The notes beneath the pieces were generated by a model, which did no database searches, was not told the origin of the DNA, and saw only the letters and a list, made by a program, of their open reading frames with translations. A DNA stretch of 64,000 bases, taken from the NCBI RefSeq assembly GCF_003596405.1, contig NZ_QYUR01000002.1, positions 512,501-576,500 of the forward strand, written 5' to 3'. Both the position numbers and the translations under genes were made by a program. Each line of letters opens with the position of its first letter. The first letter of the stretch is position 1. Below, one piece after another: positions 43,429-54,387 of this stretch. Source of the DNA: Pseudomonas cavernicola (GTDB lineage Bacteria; Pseudomonadota; Gammaproteobacteria; Pseudomonadales; Pseudomonadaceae).

Positions 43429-44994
43429 ATGACCGCTCGAGAGAAAAAAACCCAACCAATTTCCACCGGTTCGGAATGGACCTTCGAGCTGATTCGCGCC
43501 TACGACCGCGAAATCAGTCGGATCGCCGAAGGCTATGCGCTGGACACTTACCCGAATCAGATCGAAGTGATCACCGCCGAGCAGATGATGGATGCCTACG
43601 CCTCCGTCGGCATGCCGCTCGGTTATCACCACTGGTCCTATGGCAAACACTTTCTCAGCACCGAGAAGTCTTACAGCCGCGGACAGATGGGCCTGGCCTA
43701 TGAGATCGTGATCAACTCCGACCCCTGCATCGCCTACCTGATGGAAGAGAACACCATGTGCATGCAGGCCTTGGTGGTGGCGCATGCCTGCTACGGGCAC
43801 AACAGCTTCTTCAAGGGCAACTACCTTTTCCGCACCTGGACCGACGCCAGCTCGATCATCGACTACCTGGTGTTTGCCAAGCAGTACATCATGCAGTGCG
43901 AGGAACGCTACGGCATCGACGCCGTGGAAGACCTACTGGACTCCTGCCATGCCCTGATGAACTACGGCGTAGATCGCTACAAACGGCCCTACCCAATCTC
44001 CGCCGAAGAGGAACGGCGGCGGCAGAAAGAGCGCGAAGAGCACCTGCAAAAACAGATCAACGACCTCTGGCGGACCATCCCCAAAGGCGCCGGCAAGGGC
44101 AGTGATAAAGACAACAAGCGCTTCCCCGCAGAGCCGCAGGAAAACATCCTGTATTTCCTCGAGAAGCACGCGCCGTTGCTGGAGCCCTGGCAGCGCGAAG
44201 TAGTGCGCATCGTGCGCAAGATCGCCCAGTACTTCTATCCACAACGCCAGACCCAGGTGATGAACGAAGGCTGGGCGACCTTCTGGCACTACACCCTGAT
44301 GAACGATCTGTATGACGAAGGCTTGGTCACCGACGGCTTTATCATGGAGTTCCTCCAGTCGCACACCAGCGTGATCTACCAACCGCCTTTCGACAGCCCC
44401 CATTACAACGGTATCAACCCCTACACCCTGGGCTTTGCGATGTATCGCGACATCCGCCGTATCTGCGAAGAGCCGACCGAAGAGGACAAACGCTGGTTCC
44501 CGGATATCGCCGGCAGCGACTGGCTGGCGACCCTGAAATTCGCCATGAATAGCTTCAAGGATGAGAGTTTTATCCTGCAGTACCTCTCCCCCAAGGTGAT
44601 CCGCGACTTGAAGCTGTTCAGCATCATGGATGACGACCAGAAGGATGAGCTGCTGGTCTCCGCGATCCACGACGAACCGGGTTATCGCATCATCCGCGAA
44701 ACCCTCGCCGCCCAGTACAACCTCGGCAACCGCGAACCCAACATACAGATCTGGAGCATCGATCGGCGCGGTGACCGCTCACTGACCCTGCGGCATCAGC
44801 AGCACGATCGCAAGCCGCTGGGCGATTCCACCGAGGAGGTACTGAAACACCTGCACCGCCTGTGGGGCTTCGACATCCATTTGGAAACCGTGCAGGGCGA
44901 TAAAATCGTCCATACCCAGCATGTCCCCCCCAGATCCGAGCAAGAGAGCACAGGCGACTACCCACGGCTCGACTTGATCATCCCGCCCATTTGA
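43429..44994 (+). CDS. SpoVR family protein
   Basis: The start is taken at MTAREKKTQPISTGSEWTFELI (521 residues), with GAGG 9 nt upstream. An alternative ATG at 43414 overlaps the yeaH stop and would add five residues. Family motifs include YGKHFLSTEKSYSRGQMGLAYEIVINSDP and NEGWATFWHYTLMNDLYDEG. SpoVR is known from Bacillus spore cortex formation, but it is widespread in non-sporing bacteria, where it goes with PrkA and YeaH; the function there is unclear. Confidence 0.94.
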   Translation: MTAREKKTQPISTGSEWTFELIRAYDREISRIAEGYALDTYPNQIEVITAEQMMDAYASVGMPLGYHHWSYGKHFLSTEKSYSRGQMGLAYEIVINSDPCIAYLMEENTMCMQALVVAHACYGHNSFFKGNYLFRTWTDASSIIDYLVFAKQYIMQCEERYGIDAVEDLLDSCHALMNYGVDRYKRPYPISAEEERRRQKEREEHLQKQINDLWRTIPKGAGKGSDKDNKRFPAEPQENILYFLEKHAPLLEPWQREVVRIVRKIAQYFYPQRQTQVMNEGWATFWHYTLMNDLYDEGLVTDGFIMEFLQSHTSVIYQPPFDSPHYNGINPYTLGFAMYRDIRRICEEPTEEDKRWFPDIAGSDWLATLKFAMNSFKDESFILQYLSPKVIRDLKLFSIMDDDQKDELLVSAIHDEPGYRIIRETLAAQYNLGNREPNIQIWSIDRRGDRSLTLRHQQHDRKPLGDSTEEVLKHLHRLWGFDIHLETVQGDKIVHTQHVPPRSEQESTGDYPRLDLIIPPI

Positions 44995-45056
44995 TCGGTT
45001 GACCGCTCGCCAGCGGCCGCCGAGCATGCGGTTATCGTCCGCGGAGCTTGCCGCCC

Positions 45057-45566
45057 ATGCGTGTGTTTGCCGTTTTACTGCTCTGCCTGGCACTGGCCAC
45101 CTGCGCCAGCCACATCCCCCAGATCCGCGTGGTGCAAGCCGCTGCGCCCGCCTTGGCAAGTCTCCATAGCTTTCAGTTGCTGCCCCCTGAGCAAGCGCTC
45201 AGCAGCGACCTGCCTTTGCGTGAGCATTACGCCCAGCTCGAATCGCTGCTGCACCAAGGCCTCGCCGAACGCGGTTATCACGAAAGCCAGCAGCCCGAGT
45301 TACGCGTGTATTACTGGCTGGCCCTGCGCGACACCCCATTGGAGTTTCGCGTCGACGCATCGCCACCCAACCCGCTCGGAGCCTACCAGGCCATCCACCG
45401 CCTGCACGATGAAACTGGCACCCTGCGCGTACGGCTAACCGACCTGAACGACCAGATACTCTGGGAAGGCCTGGCCAGCACCGGACTGAGCCCCGCCTGG
45501 GATAGCGCCGAACAGCTACAAAGTGCCGTAGTCGCATTACTGCAGCAAATCCCCGCCGCCCGCTGA
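45057..45566 (+). CDS. DUF4136-type exported protein
   Basis: The start at ATG 45057 gives 169 residues, opening with a signal-like segment MRVFAVLLLCLALATCASH. The cysteine could be a lipidation site, but Thr at the preceding position is unusual for a lipobox. The rest (LASLHSFQLLPPEQ, LESLLHQGLAERGYHESQQPELRVYYWLAL) fits the DUF4136 outer-membrane lipoprotein family. The function is unknown. It corresponds in position to PAO1 PA0585. Confidence 0.75.
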   Translation: MRVFAVLLLCLALATCASHIPQIRVVQAAAPALASLHSFQLLPPEQALSSDLPLREHYAQLESLLHQGLAERGYHESQQPELRVYYWLALRDTPLEFRVDASPPNPLGAYQAIHRLHDETGTLRVRLTDLNDQILWEGLASTGLSPAWDSAEQLQSAVVALLQQIPAAR

Positions 45567-45622
45567 GCCTCCGTTTTCAGGGCGCAGCGGTTATGCTGTC
45601 GCGCTAACGGAGGGGATTTTCC

Positions 45623-46855
45623 ATGCAGATTTACAAGGTCGGCGGCGCTGTGCGCGACCGCTTGCTCGGCCGCCCAATCACCGACACCGATTGGCTGGTG
45701 GTCGGTGCCAGCGCCGAAGAGATGCAGGTCCAGGGCTTTCGCCCAGTTGGCGAAGACTTTCCGGTATTTCTCCACCCACAGAGCGGCGAGGAATATGCCC
45801 TCGCCCGTACCGAGCGCAAAAGCGGGCGCGGCTACGGCGGTTTTACCTTCTACGCCAACCCCGAGGTCACGTTGGAAGAAGACCTGATCCGCCGCGACCT
45901 GACGATCAACGCCATGGCCGAGGACGACCACGGCGAGCTGCACGACCCCTACGGTGGCCGGCGCGACCTTGCCGCCCGCCTACTGCGCCACGTGTCCCCG
46001 GCCTTTGCCGAAGACCCGCTGCGGGTGCTACGCGTCGCCCGCTTCGCCGCCCGTTATGCGCCATTGGGTTTTCGCGTCGCACCGGAAACCCTGGCATTGA
46101 TGCGCCAGCTCAGCGAGTCCGGCGAGCTGTTGGCGTTGACCCCCGAGCGGAGCTGGAAAGAGATTTCCCGCGCCCTGCTGGAGCCAAGCCCGGAGGTGTT
46201 CATCGAAGTGTTGCGCGACTGTGGCGCGCTCAAGGTGTTGCTACCGGAAGTCGACACCCTGTTCGGCGTGCCGCAACCGGCCGCCCATCACCCGGAAATC
46301 GATACCGGCGCCCATGTGCTCAGCGTGCTACACCAATGTGCCGAGCATGCACAGCCTCTGACGGTGCGCTGGGCCTGCCTGCTGCACGACCTGGGCAAAG
46401 GCCTGACGCCGAAAAGCCAGTGGCCACGGCATATCGCCCACGAACGCAACGGCCTGCGCCTCATTCGCGCGGTCAATGAGCGCTGTAAAGCACCGCGCGA
46501 TTGCCAGGAGCTGGCCCTGCTGGTCGGCGAGCACCACACCCACGGCCATCGTGCCCTGGAGCTGAAGCCATCGACCCTGCTGGAATTGCTGCAGAGCTTC
46601 GACATCTACCGCCGGGCGCAACGCTTCGAGGAGTTTATCGCCGCCTGCGAAATGGATGCCCGCGGCCGCTTGGGCCTGGAACAACGCGATTACCCACAGG
46701 CCGCCTACTTGCGCGGCGCCGCCGAAGCGGCGCGCGCAGTGACAGTTCAACCGTTACTGGCGCAAGGCTTCCAAGGCGCAGAGCTGGGGGAGGCGTTAAA
46801 GCGTGAGCGCCTGACGGCACTCAAAGCCTACAAGGCCGGTGCCGGGAAGGCCTGA
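45623..46855 (+). CDS. cca: Multifunctional CCA tRNA nucleotidyltransferase
   Basis: The protein has 410 residues. The class II nucleotidyltransferase core is [14 protein letters not shown] with [22 protein letters not shown] and [18 protein letters not shown]-terminal HD domain ([22 protein letters not shown]) gives phosphatase and phosphodiesterase activity in gammaproteobacteria. It adds and repairs the tRNA 3' CCA. Its last 28 nt overlap the 3' end of the converging folK. Confidence 0.97.
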   Translation: MQIYKVGGAVRDRLLGRPITDTDWLVVGASAEEMQVQGFRPVGEDFPVFLHPQSGEEYALARTERKSGRGYGGFTFYANPEVTLEEDLIRRDLTINAMAEDDHGELHDPYGGRRDLAARLLRHVSPAFAEDPLRVLRVARFAARYAPLGFRVAPETLALMRQLSESGELLALTPERSWKEISRALLEPSPEVFIEVLRDCGALKVLLPEVDTLFGVPQPAAHHPEIDTGAHVLSVLHQCAEHAQPLTVRWACLLHDLGKGLTPKSQWPRHIAHERNGLRLIRAVNERCKAPRDCQELALLVGEHHTHGHRALELKPSTLLELLQSFDIYRRAQRFEEFIAACEMDARGRLGLEQRDYPQAAYLRGAAEAARAVTVQPLLAQGFQGAELGEALKRERLTALKAYKAGAGKA

Positions 46856-47370
46856 CGTAGCGACGACGGGGTCAGCTCGCTGTCGCGCCAGATAAAGGAC
46901 ACCGGCCACAGCGTTTGCTCAATCTGCGCCGCCTGCCAAAGCGCGGCGAAGGACTGATTCACACCCGGATGCAGCCTCTTCGGCACCAATAGCGCCAGCG
47001 GCCAGAGAACGAACGCGTTTTTGAGGATTTCCGCGCGCGGCAGCACCAGTCCGTCGAAATTGCCGACCTGCTCGCCATACAGCAGCACATCGATATCCAG
47101 CGGCAGGCCCTTGCGCTCGGGCGCGTAGCGGCCATTATCCGCCTCGATGAACTTCAACCGCCGATCCAGCTCGAGCAACGGCAGATCGGTTTGCGCGGCC
47201 ACCACCAGGTTGAAGAAGGGACCGCTTTTGATCCCCACCGCCTGACTCTCGAATACTGGCGAGCAGTGCAACTCTTGCAAAAAGCCCGACAGCGCCTCGA
47301 GACCGGCAGTCAAATGCACCTCGCGCTCGATATTGCTACCGAGGCCAAGCAAGATCGGGGTTAGAGACAT
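46828..47370 (-). CDS. folK: 2-amino-4-hydroxy-6-hydroxymethyldihydropteridine diphosphokinase
   Basis: This 180-residue protein has the HPPK signature [51 protein letters not shown] and [21 protein letters not shown]. It pyrophosphorylates the pterin in folate synthesis. Its start overlaps the end of folB by 10 nt, and its C-terminus overlaps cca by 28 nt tail to tail. The last residues ([11 protein letters not shown]) may have been shaped by that overlap. Confidence 0.95.
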   Translation of the reverse strand: MSLTPILLGLGSNIEREVHLTAGLEALSGFLQELHCSPVFESQAVGIKSGPFFNLVVAAQTDLPLLELDRRLKFIEADNGRYAPERKGLPLDIDVLLYGEQVGNFDGLVLPRAEILKNAFVLWPLALLVPKRLHPGVNQSFAALWQAAQIEQTLWPVSFIWRDSELTPSSLRQAFPAPAL

Positions 47371-47717
47371 CCGCGCTCGATCTCCACACCGACCGCGCCA
47401 CTGGCCGCCGGCACGGCGCCGGGCTTGGTCAGCTTCAAACGCAACCAGGGAATCTGGAATTCGCTCATCAGCGTCTCGGCCAGACGTTCGGCGAAGGTTT
47501 CCACCAGGATAAACTGCGCCTCGGCGGCAAACACCTGAATCCGCGCAGACACTGCGGCATAGTCGAGCGCCTTGGTGAGGTCATCGCCAGCCGCTGCCGG
47601 ACGGTTATCCCAGCCAAAACTCAGATCCAGACGTAGGCACTGGCGAATCTCACGCTCCCAGTCATACGCACCAATCACAGTGTCGACTTCCAGACCCTCG
47701 ATAAACACTCTGTCCAA
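47361..47717 (-). CDS. folB: Dihydroneopterin aldolase
   Basis: The start is TTG at 47717, eight bases after GGAG, which gives 118 residues beginning [22 protein letters not shown] as in relatives. An ATG eight codons upstream is less likely. The family core is [42 protein letters not shown]. It converts dihydroneopterin to the 6-hydroxymethyl pterin used by FolK. It forms an operon with folK and diverges from plsY. Confidence 0.93.
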   Translation of the reverse strand: MDRVFIEGLEVDTVIGAYDWEREIRQCLRLDLSFGWDNRPAAAGDDLTKALDYAAVSARIQVFAAEAQFILVETFAERLAETLMSEFQIPWLRLKLTKPGAVPAASGAVGVEIERGCL

Positions 47718-47792
47718 GCACTCTGCTCCACCGCACGACAAGGGCGCAGGGCCCCGTTAGAATCGGGGCTTACCCGCCCCGGAATGGATACC

Positions 47793-48362
47793 ATGTTTTG
47801 GTTGCTGGCGATCCTCGCCTACCTGCTCGGTTCGCTGTCCTTCGCCATTCTGCTCAGCCGTCTGGCTGGCGGCCCCGACCCCCGCGTCAGTGGCTCGGGC
47901 AATCCCGGAGCGACCAATATGCTGCGGGTCGCAGGCAAAAAACTGGCGCTCCTGACCTTGCTCGGCGATCTGCTAAAGGGCCTTCTGCCCGTCTTGGTCG
48001 CGCACCTACTGGGCTTTCATGTCCAACAACAAGCCTGGCTTGGCCTGGCCGCCGTGATCGGTCATCTCTATCCGCTGTACTTTCACTTCCGCGGCGGCAA
48101 AGGTGTTGCCACTGCCGCCGGTATGCTGCTCGGCCTCTATCCACCGGCCGCCTTGCTGGCTGTTGGCGCCTGGGCGCTGACCTTCCGGCTAACGCGCACC
48201 AGTTCGCTGGCCGCCTTGATCGCTACACCGCTAACCCTGCCGTTACTGGCCTGGCAGCAACCAGGGGCACTCTTACCGATGAGCGTGTTGACCGGCCTGA
48301 TCGTCTGGCGGCACCGCGGCAATCTACGCGACCTGCTCGCCGGGCGCGAACGCCACTTCTGA
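47793..48362 (+). CDS. plsY: Glycerol-3-phosphate acyltransferase PlsY
   Basis: The start at [21 protein letters not shown] gives 189 residues; an ATG three codons earlier is possible. The protein has five hydrophobic segments and the three PlsY motifs: [12 protein letters not shown], the GKG-like [12 protein letters not shown] and [17 protein letters not shown]. It acylates glycerol-3-phosphate from acyl-phosphate at the inner membrane. It converges on tsaD. Confidence 0.95.
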   Translation: MFWLLAILAYLLGSLSFAILLSRLAGGPDPRVSGSGNPGATNMLRVAGKKLALLTLLGDLLKGLLPVLVAHLLGFHVQQQAWLGLAAVIGHLYPLYFHFRGGKGVATAAGMLLGLYPPAALLAVGAWALTFRLTRTSSLAALIATPLTLPLLAWQQPGALLPMSVLTGLIVWRHRGNLRDLLAGRERHF

Positions 48363-48414
48363 ATCGGCCACCTGAAGCCGGCTCAGATTCAGGCCAATCC
48401 ATACTCGATGCACG

Positions 48415-49440
48415 TCAGAGCGGCGGCAGTTGCTCCATCGGCCAGCGCGCCTGCACCGCGATGCTTGGCCCTTCATGCTGACCGGCCTGCAAGCGCTGAC
48501 AACCGGCATAGGCGATCATCGCGCCGTTGTCGGTGCAAAACGCCGGGCGCGCATAAAAGACATTGCCTTTGAGCTCCGCGAGCATTCTTTCCAGTGACTG
48601 GCGCAGCGCCTGATTGGCGCTAACACCACCAGCGATCACGAGACGCTTGAGGTCAGTTTGTTTAAGAGCACGCCGACACTTGATGGTCAGAGTCTCCACC
48701 ACCGCATGCTGGAAGGCCAGGGCGATGTCGCAACGGGTCTGTTCGCCGTCGTCCCCAGCGCTGCGGCACTGCTGCCAGGTGTTCAAGGCAAAGGTTTTCA
48801 AGCCACTAAAGCTGAAATCCAACCCAGGCCGGTCAGTCATCGGCCGCGGGAAAACGAAGCGCCCTGGCGTGCCACTCTCCGCCAGACGGGCAATTTCCGG
48901 CCCACCGGGATAGCCCAGACCGATCAGCTTGGCGGTCTTATCGAAAGCCTCACCCGCGGCGTCGTCCAGCGACTCGCCGAGCAACTGATAACGGCCGATA
49001 CCATCCACCCGCACCAACTGGGTATGTCCGCCGGAAACCAAGAGCGCGACAAACGGAAACTCCGGCGGCTGCTCTTCCAGCATCGGCGCCAACAAATGCC
49101 CCTCCATGTGGTGCACGCCCAGCGCCGGGATGCCCCAGGCAAACGCTAGCGCCTGCGCACAGGAAGCGCCGACCAGCAGTGCACCGACCAGGCCAGGGCC
49201 GGCGGTATAAGCGATAGCATTGATGTCTGTTGGCGCACTGCCAGACTCAGCCAGCACCTGACGGATCAGCGGCAACATGCGCTTGACGTGGTCACGCGAA
49301 GCCAGCTCCGGCACCACCCCGCCATAGACGCTATGCAGATCGATCTGGCTGAACAAAGCGTCCGCCAACAGACCGCGCTCGCTGTCATACAACGCGACGC
49401 CGGTTTCATCACAAGAGGTTTCTAATCCCAGTACGAGCAT
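48415..49440 (-). CDS. tsaD: tRNA threonylcarbamoyladenosine transferase subunit TsaD
   Basis: The protein has 341 residues. The opening [16 protein letters not shown] and the metal-binding HMEGHLLAP motif identify the Kae1/TsaD family, and SGGHTQLV and [10 protein letters not shown] support it. With TsaB, TsaE and TsaC it makes t6A37 in tRNAs reading ANN codons. It is divergent from rpsU, as in most gammaproteobacteria. Confidence 0.97.
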   Translation of the reverse strand: MLVLGLETSCDETGVALYDSERGLLADALFSQIDLHSVYGGVVPELASRDHVKRMLPLIRQVLAESGSAPTDINAIAYTAGPGLVGALLVGASCAQALAFAWGIPALGVHHMEGHLLAPMLEEQPPEFPFVALLVSGGHTQLVRVDGIGRYQLLGESLDDAAGEAFDKTAKLIGLGYPGGPEIARLAESGTPGRFVFPRPMTDRPGLDFSFSGLKTFALNTWQQCRSAGDDGEQTRCDIALAFQHAVVETLTIKCRRALKQTDLKRLVIAGGVSANQALRQSLERMLAELKGNVFYARPAFCTDNGAMIAYAGCQRLQAGQHEGPSIAVQARWPMEQLPPL

Positions 49441-49639
49441 GGGTTTGTCCCTTCAGCCTGGGCAAATTCGAAGGCGCGCATAATAATCGCCACCCCAGGC
49501 CCCGGCCAGCGGTTTTCGATCAGAGGCTTTGCATTCCTGGCGATGAGGCGTTAACATCCGCAACCCTTAAAAACCGACGTCCTCCAGCGCGATTTGCCAC
49601 GAGTACGTCTACCCCGGTAATGAATGAAGGTAGCTCTGG

Positions 49640-49855
49640 ATGCCAGCCGTCAAAGTTAAAGAGAACGAACCCTTCGACGTAGCTCTGCGTCGCTTCAAAC
49701 GCTCCTGTGAAAAAGCCGGTGTTCTGGCCGAAGTTCGCAGCCGTGAGTTCTACGAGAAGCCCACTTCCGAGCGCAAGCGCAAGGCTGCAGCCGCAGTTAA
49801 GCGTCACGCCAAGAAAGTGCAGCGCGAACAGCGCCGCGCCGTACGCCTGTATTAA
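49640..49855 (+). CDS. rpsU: 30S ribosomal protein S21
   Basis: This 71-residue basic protein is the usual length and sequence ([31 protein letters not shown]). It is the first gene of the macromolecular-synthesis cluster rpsU-yqeY-dnaG-rpoD. It sits on the 30S platform and helps initiation. A hairpin GGCCC-AAAGCC-GGGCC-like stretch follows at 49890-49907, before yqeY, and may modulate read-through. Confidence 0.98.
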
Positions 49856-49912
49856 TCTACAGACGCACGCAGTCAGTTTTTGCCACGCCCGGCCCAAAGC
49901 CGGGCCGACGGC

Positions 49913-50368
49913 ATGACCGAACCTAGCATCAAGACCTGCATCACCGAGGCAATCAAGGTCGCCATGCGCGCCCGAGACAAACCTCGACTGATGACGTTAC
50001 GCCTCGCCATGTCCGATATTAAACGTATCGAAATTGACGAGCATATCGTGGTCGATGACGCCCGCACCCTGCTGATCCTCGACAAGATGATCAAACAGCG
50101 TCGCGACTCCTTGCGTCAGTTCAGTGACGCCGGTCGCAAAGACCTCGCCGATGTCGAAGCCGCAGAAATTGTCGTGCTTCAAGCTTTTATGCCGAAACCA
50201 CTAGACGAGACAGAGATCAGCTCGCTGATCCAGCAAGCTATCGTCGACAGTGGCGCCCAAGGCATGCCAGACATGGGCAAAGTGATGGCAATATTGCGCC
50301 CCCTGGTGCAAGGCCGCGCCGACATGGCACTGGTTAGCCAGCAGCTGAAAGCCCGTCTGTCCTCCTGA
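49913..50368 (+). CDS. yqeY: GatB/YqeY domain protein
   Basis: The start MTEPSIKTCITEAIKVAMRARDKPRL gives 151 residues. The sequence shows the YqeY helical core (RLAMSDIKRIEIDE; QRRDSLRQFSDAGRKDLADVEAAEI; MGKVMAILRPLVQGRADMALVSQ). YqeY resembles the tRNA-binding tail of the GatB amidotransferase subunit; its cellular role is not settled. Its position between rpsU and dnaG is typical for Pseudomonas. Confidence 0.93.
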   Translation: MTEPSIKTCITEAIKVAMRARDKPRLMTLRLAMSDIKRIEIDEHIVVDDARTLLILDKMIKQRRDSLRQFSDAGRKDLADVEAAEIVVLQAFMPKPLDETEISSLIQQAIVDSGAQGMPDMGKVMAILRPLVQGRADMALVSQQLKARLSS

Positions 50369-50413
50369 TACCGCCGCAGTTATGCTGGCGACTCGCCTGA
50401 TTACGAGAACGCC

Positions 50414-52363
50414 ATGGCCGGGCTGATACCCCAGACTTTTATTGATGACCTGCTGAACCGCACCGACATCGTCGACGTGGTCAGTTCGCGCGTTCAATTG
50501 AAGAAAACCGGCAAGAATTTCAGCGCCTGCTGCCCGTTCCACAAAGAGAAAACCCCCTCGTTCAGCGTCAGCCCAGACAAGCAGTTCTACTATTGCTTTG
50601 GCTGCGGCGCCGGCGGTAACGCACTGGGCTTTATCATGGATCACGACAACCTGGACTTCCCCCAGGCCGTCGAGGAACTGGCAAAAGCCGCCGGCATGGA
50701 AGTCCCGCGCGAGGAGAGTGGCCGCAGCCAGAAACCGCGGCAACCAACCGACTCGCCGCTCTACCCTCTTCTAACCGCTGCCGCCGACTACTACCGGCAA
50801 GCGCTGAAAAGCCATCCGACCCGCAAAGCCGCGGTGGATTACTTGAAGGGTCGCGGCCTGTCAGGCGAGATTGCCCGCGACTTTGGCCTTGGCTTCGCCC
50901 CGCCCGGCTGGGATCACCTGCTCAAACATTTGGGCAGCGACAGTCTGCAGCAGAAAGCCATGATCGACGCTGGCCTGCTGATCGAAAACGCCGAGAGCGG
51001 TAAACGCTACGACCGCTTCCGTGATCGAGTGATCTTCCCGATCCGCGACAGCCGTGGCCGCGTGATCGCATTCGGCGGCCGCGTCCTGGGTGACGACAAA
51101 CCGAAATACCTGAACTCGCCGGAAACCCCGGTCTTTCATAAGGGCCAGGAACTCTATGGCCTGTTCGAAGCGCGCAAGAATAACCGCGACCTCGACGAGG
51201 TCATGGTGGTCGAGGGCTATATGGACGTGATCGCCCTCGCCCAACAAGGCTTACGCAACGCCGTCGCGACTCTCGGCACTGCCACCAGCGAGGAACACCT
51301 CAAGCGCCTGTTTCGCATCGTCCCGAGCGTCTTATTCTGCTTCGACGGCGATCAGGCCGGCCGTAGCGCAGCTTGGCGCGCACTGGAATCGACCCTGCCA
51401 AGCTTGCAAGACGGCCGCCGCGCACGCTTTTTGTTCCTTCCGGAAGGCGAAGACCCAGACACCCTGGTGCGCAGCGAAGGCACCGATGCATTTCGCGCGC
51501 GCATCAACCAGCAGGCGCAGCCGCTGGCCGACTATTTTTTCCAGCAACTCACCCAGGAAGCCGACCCGCGCTCACTGGAAGGCAAGGCTCATCTCGCCAC
51601 CTTAGCCGTACCGCTGATCGACAAAATACCCGGCGCCAACCTGCGCACCCTGATGCGCCAGCGCCTCAGCGAAATTACTGGCCTCAACAGTCAAGCTCTC
51701 GGCCAAGCGATACAGAACGCACCCGCCGAGGAGCCACCAAGCTACGATCCGAGCGCGTACTACGACGTAGCTCCTGACTACGCCCACGAGGAATACAACC
51801 CTCAGCCCGAACAAAATTGGCAGAAGAAGTCCGGACAGAAAGGCAGCGGACAGAAGAAATGGGAGAAATCCTGGGACAAAAAAGGCAAACGCCCGGACTT
51901 CGAGCCCAGAGCGCCACGTGTCGCCGCACCGGTAGAGTCACCCACGCTGACCGCCTTGCGCACGCTACTGCACCACCCAGAACTAGCACATAAGGTCGAA
52001 GATGCCAGCCATTTCGCCGCAGAAAACGACACCTATGCGCAACTACTGGTCGCCTTGCTCGGGGCCCTGCAGAAGAATCCCAAGCTACGCTCATTGCAGC
52101 TGATCGCCCGCTGGCACGGCACCGAACAAGGCCGCCTGCTTAGGGCCCTGGCAGAAAAGGAATGGCTGATTCAGGCCGACAACCTTGAACAACAGTTTTT
52201 TGACACTATAACTAGTCTTGCAGCCCGCCAACGCGAGCGCAGCCTGGAACATTTGCTCCGCAAAGCACGTCAAAGTGAGTTAAGCGCAGAGGAAAAAGAC
52301 CAACTGCGCGACTTGCTCAGCCGCACTATTACTCCCATCACCCCGACCTCAACTGGCGCGTGA
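50414..52363 (+). CDS. dnaG: DNA primase
   Basis: The protein has 649 residues. The N-terminal zinc-binding domain (CCPFHKEKTPSFSVSPDKQFYYCFGCGAGG) is followed by the RNA-polymerase and TOPRIM domains (VVEGYMDVIALAQQG; FCFDGDQAGRSAAW) and a C-terminal DnaB-binding helical domain. A Lys/Gly/Gln-rich linker lies near residues 465-500. It primes chromosomal replication. It lies 46 nt after yqeY and 68 nt before rpoD. Confidence 0.98.
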   Translation: MAGLIPQTFIDDLLNRTDIVDVVSSRVQLKKTGKNFSACCPFHKEKTPSFSVSPDKQFYYCFGCGAGGNALGFIMDHDNLDFPQAVEELAKAAGMEVPREESGRSQKPRQPTDSPLYPLLTAAADYYRQALKSHPTRKAAVDYLKGRGLSGEIARDFGLGFAPPGWDHLLKHLGSDSLQQKAMIDAGLLIENAESGKRYDRFRDRVIFPIRDSRGRVIAFGGRVLGDDKPKYLNSPETPVFHKGQELYGLFEARKNNRDLDEVMVVEGYMDVIALAQQGLRNAVATLGTATSEEHLKRLFRIVPSVLFCFDGDQAGRSAAWRALESTLPSLQDGRRARFLFLPEGEDPDTLVRSEGTDAFRARINQQAQPLADYFFQQLTQEADPRSLEGKAHLATLAVPLIDKIPGANLRTLMRQRLSEITGLNSQALGQAIQNAPAEEPPSYDPSAYYDVAPDYAHEEYNPQPEQNWQKKSGQKGSGQKKWEKSWDKKGKRPDFEPRAPRVAAPVESPTLTALRTLLHHPELAHKVEDASHFAAENDTYAQLLVALLGALQKNPKLRSLQLIARWHGTEQGRLLRALAEKEWLIQADNLEQQFFDTITSLAARQRERSLEHLLRKARQSELSAEEKDQLRDLLSRTITPITPTSTGA

Positions 52364-52431
52364 GGTCCCTGCTCAGGTATAATCCTCGGCTTGTTTTTTT
52401 GCCCGCCAAGACCTTCAGTGGATAGGGTGTT

Positions 52432-54279
52432 ATGTCCGGAAAAGCGCAACAGCAGTCTCGCCTCAAAGAGTTGATCAGCCGTGGTCGTGAGCAGGGTTAC
52501 CTGACTTACGCCGAGGTCAACGACCACCTGCCGGAGGATATTTCCGATCCGGAACAGGTGGAAGACATCATCCGCATGATTAACGACATGGGGATCAACG
52601 TATTCGAGAGCGCCCCGGATGCGGATGCCCTGCTATTGGCCGAAGCCGATACCGACGAAGCCGCCGCTGAAGAAGCTGCTGCTGCGCTGGCCGCGGTTGA
52701 AACCGATATCGGGCGCACTACCGACCCGGTGCGCATGTACATGCGCGAAATGGGCACGGTGGAGCTGCTCACTCGTGAAGGCGAAATCGAAATCGCCAAG
52801 CGCATCGAGGAAGGCATCCGCGAAGTGATGGGCGCTATCGCTCATTTCCCGGGGACTGTCGACAGCATTCTCGCCGAATACACCCGAGTCACTACTGAGG
52901 GCGGGCGCCTCGCCGAAGTCCTCAGCGGCTATATCGACCCGGATGATGGCATTGCCGCACCGGCCGAAGCCCCCGTTCCGGTCATCAAAGACGGCGCAGC
53001 TGCCGAGGCCGAAACCGAAGATGAAGAAGCCGAAGGCGACAGCGAAGACGAAGAAGAAGGCGATGGCGGCCCAGATCCAGAAGTCGCACGCCTACGCTTC
53101 GGCGCGGTAGCCGAGCAGCTGGAAAAAGCCAAGAAAGTGCTGAAAAAGCACGGTCGCGACAGCAAGCAAGGCATTGCCGAGCTGAAGGCCTTGGCCGAGC
53201 TGTTTATGCCGATCAAGCTGGTACCGAAGCAGTTCGACGCCCTGGTTGTGCGGGTGCGTGACTCCCTGGAGCGTCTGCGCGCCCAGGAACGCGCCATCAT
53301 GCAACTTTGCGTACGTGATGCCCGCATGCCGCGCGCCGACTTCCTGCGCCAGTTCCCCAGCCATGAAATCGACGAAAGCTGGACCGATCAACTGGCCAAA
53401 GGCAAGAGCAAATATGCCGAGGCCATCGGTCGCCTGCAGTCCGACATTCAGCGTTGCCAGCAGAAACTTGCGGCACTTGAGGCCGAGACCGGCCTGAAGC
53501 TGGCCGAGATCAAGGACATCAACCGTCGCATGTCGATCGGTGAGGCCAAGGCCCGCCGCGCGAAGAAAGAGATGGTTGAAGCGAACTTGCGTCTGGTGAT
53601 CTCCATCGCCAAGAAGTACACCAACCGTGGCCTACAGTTCCTCGACCTGATTCAGGAAGGCAACATCGGCCTGATGAAAGCGGTGGACAAGTTCGAATAC
53701 CGCCGCGGTTACAAGTTCTCGACCTACGCCACTTGGTGGATTCGTCAGGCAATCACCCGCTCGATCGCCGACCAGGCGCGGACCATCCGCATCCCGGTAC
53801 ACATGATCGAGACGATCAACAAGCTCAACCGCATCTCTCGCCAGATGCTGCAGGAGATGGGCCGCGAGCCGACTCCGGAAGAGCTTGGTGAGCGCATGGA
53901 AATGCCGGAAGACAAGATCCGCAAGGTATTGAAGATCGCCAAAGAGCCGATCTCCATGGAAACCCCGATCGGTGATGATGAAGACTCCCATCTGGGCGAT
54001 TTCATCGAAGACTCCACCATGCAGTCGCCGATCGATGTAGCCACGGTCGAAAGCCTCAAGGAAGCGACCCGCGAAGTGCTGGCCGGCCTCACTGCCCGTG
54101 AAGCCAAGGTACTGCGCATGCGCTTCGGTATCGATATGAATACCGACCACACGCTGGAAGAGGTGGGTAAACAGTTCGACGTGACCCGCGAGCGGATTCG
54201 TCAAATCGAAGCCAAGGCGCTGCGCAAGCTGCGCCATCCGACGAGAAGCGAGCATCTACGCTCCTTCCTCGACGAGTAA
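52432..54279 (+). CDS. rpoD: RNA polymerase sigma-70 factor RpoD
   Basis: The protein has 615 residues. Region 1.1 is at the N-terminus, and an acidic stretch near 175-210 lies in the non-conserved region. Region 2 ([55 protein letters not shown]) and region 4.2 ([30 protein letters not shown]) are intact. It is the housekeeping sigma factor. A strong intrinsic terminator follows within 5 nt of the stop. Confidence 0.99.
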   Translation: MSGKAQQQSRLKELISRGREQGYLTYAEVNDHLPEDISDPEQVEDIIRMINDMGINVFESAPDADALLLAEADTDEAAAEEAAAALAAVETDIGRTTDPVRMYMREMGTVELLTREGEIEIAKRIEEGIREVMGAIAHFPGTVDSILAEYTRVTTEGGRLAEVLSGYIDPDDGIAAPAEAPVPVIKDGAAAEAETEDEEAEGDSEDEEEGDGGPDPEVARLRFGAVAEQLEKAKKVLKKHGRDSKQGIAELKALAELFMPIKLVPKQFDALVVRVRDSLERLRAQERAIMQLCVRDARMPRADFLRQFPSHEIDESWTDQLAKGKSKYAEAIGRLQSDIQRCQQKLAALEAETGLKLAEIKDINRRMSIGEAKARRAKKEMVEANLRLVISIAKKYTNRGLQFLDLIQEGNIGLMKAVDKFEYRRGYKFSTYATWWIRQAITRSIADQARTIRIPVHMIETINKLNRISRQMLQEMGREPTPEELGERMEMPEDKIRKVLKIAKEPISMETPIGDDEDSHLGDFIEDSTMQSPIDVATVESLKEATREVLAGLTAREAKVLRMRFGIDMNTDHTLEEVGKQFDVTRERIRQIEAKALRKLRHPTRSEHLRSFLDE

Positions 54280-54283
54280 CAAC

Positions 54284-54310
54284 AAAACCCCCGGCCCTGC
54301 CGGGGGTTTT
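54284..54310 (+). terminator. Intrinsic terminator of the rpsU-rpoD operon
   Basis: A perfect 12-bp stem (AAAACCCCCGGC / GCCGGGGGTTTT) with a CCT loop and a T-rich tail lies 5 nt after the rpoD stop. Confidence 0.95.
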
Positions 54311-54387
54311 GCTTTGCGCACTCCCATTACCCGCAGTCCGCAACCCGTCTACACTCGCCACTACACCCGAGTGGTAATGAGGCTGCT

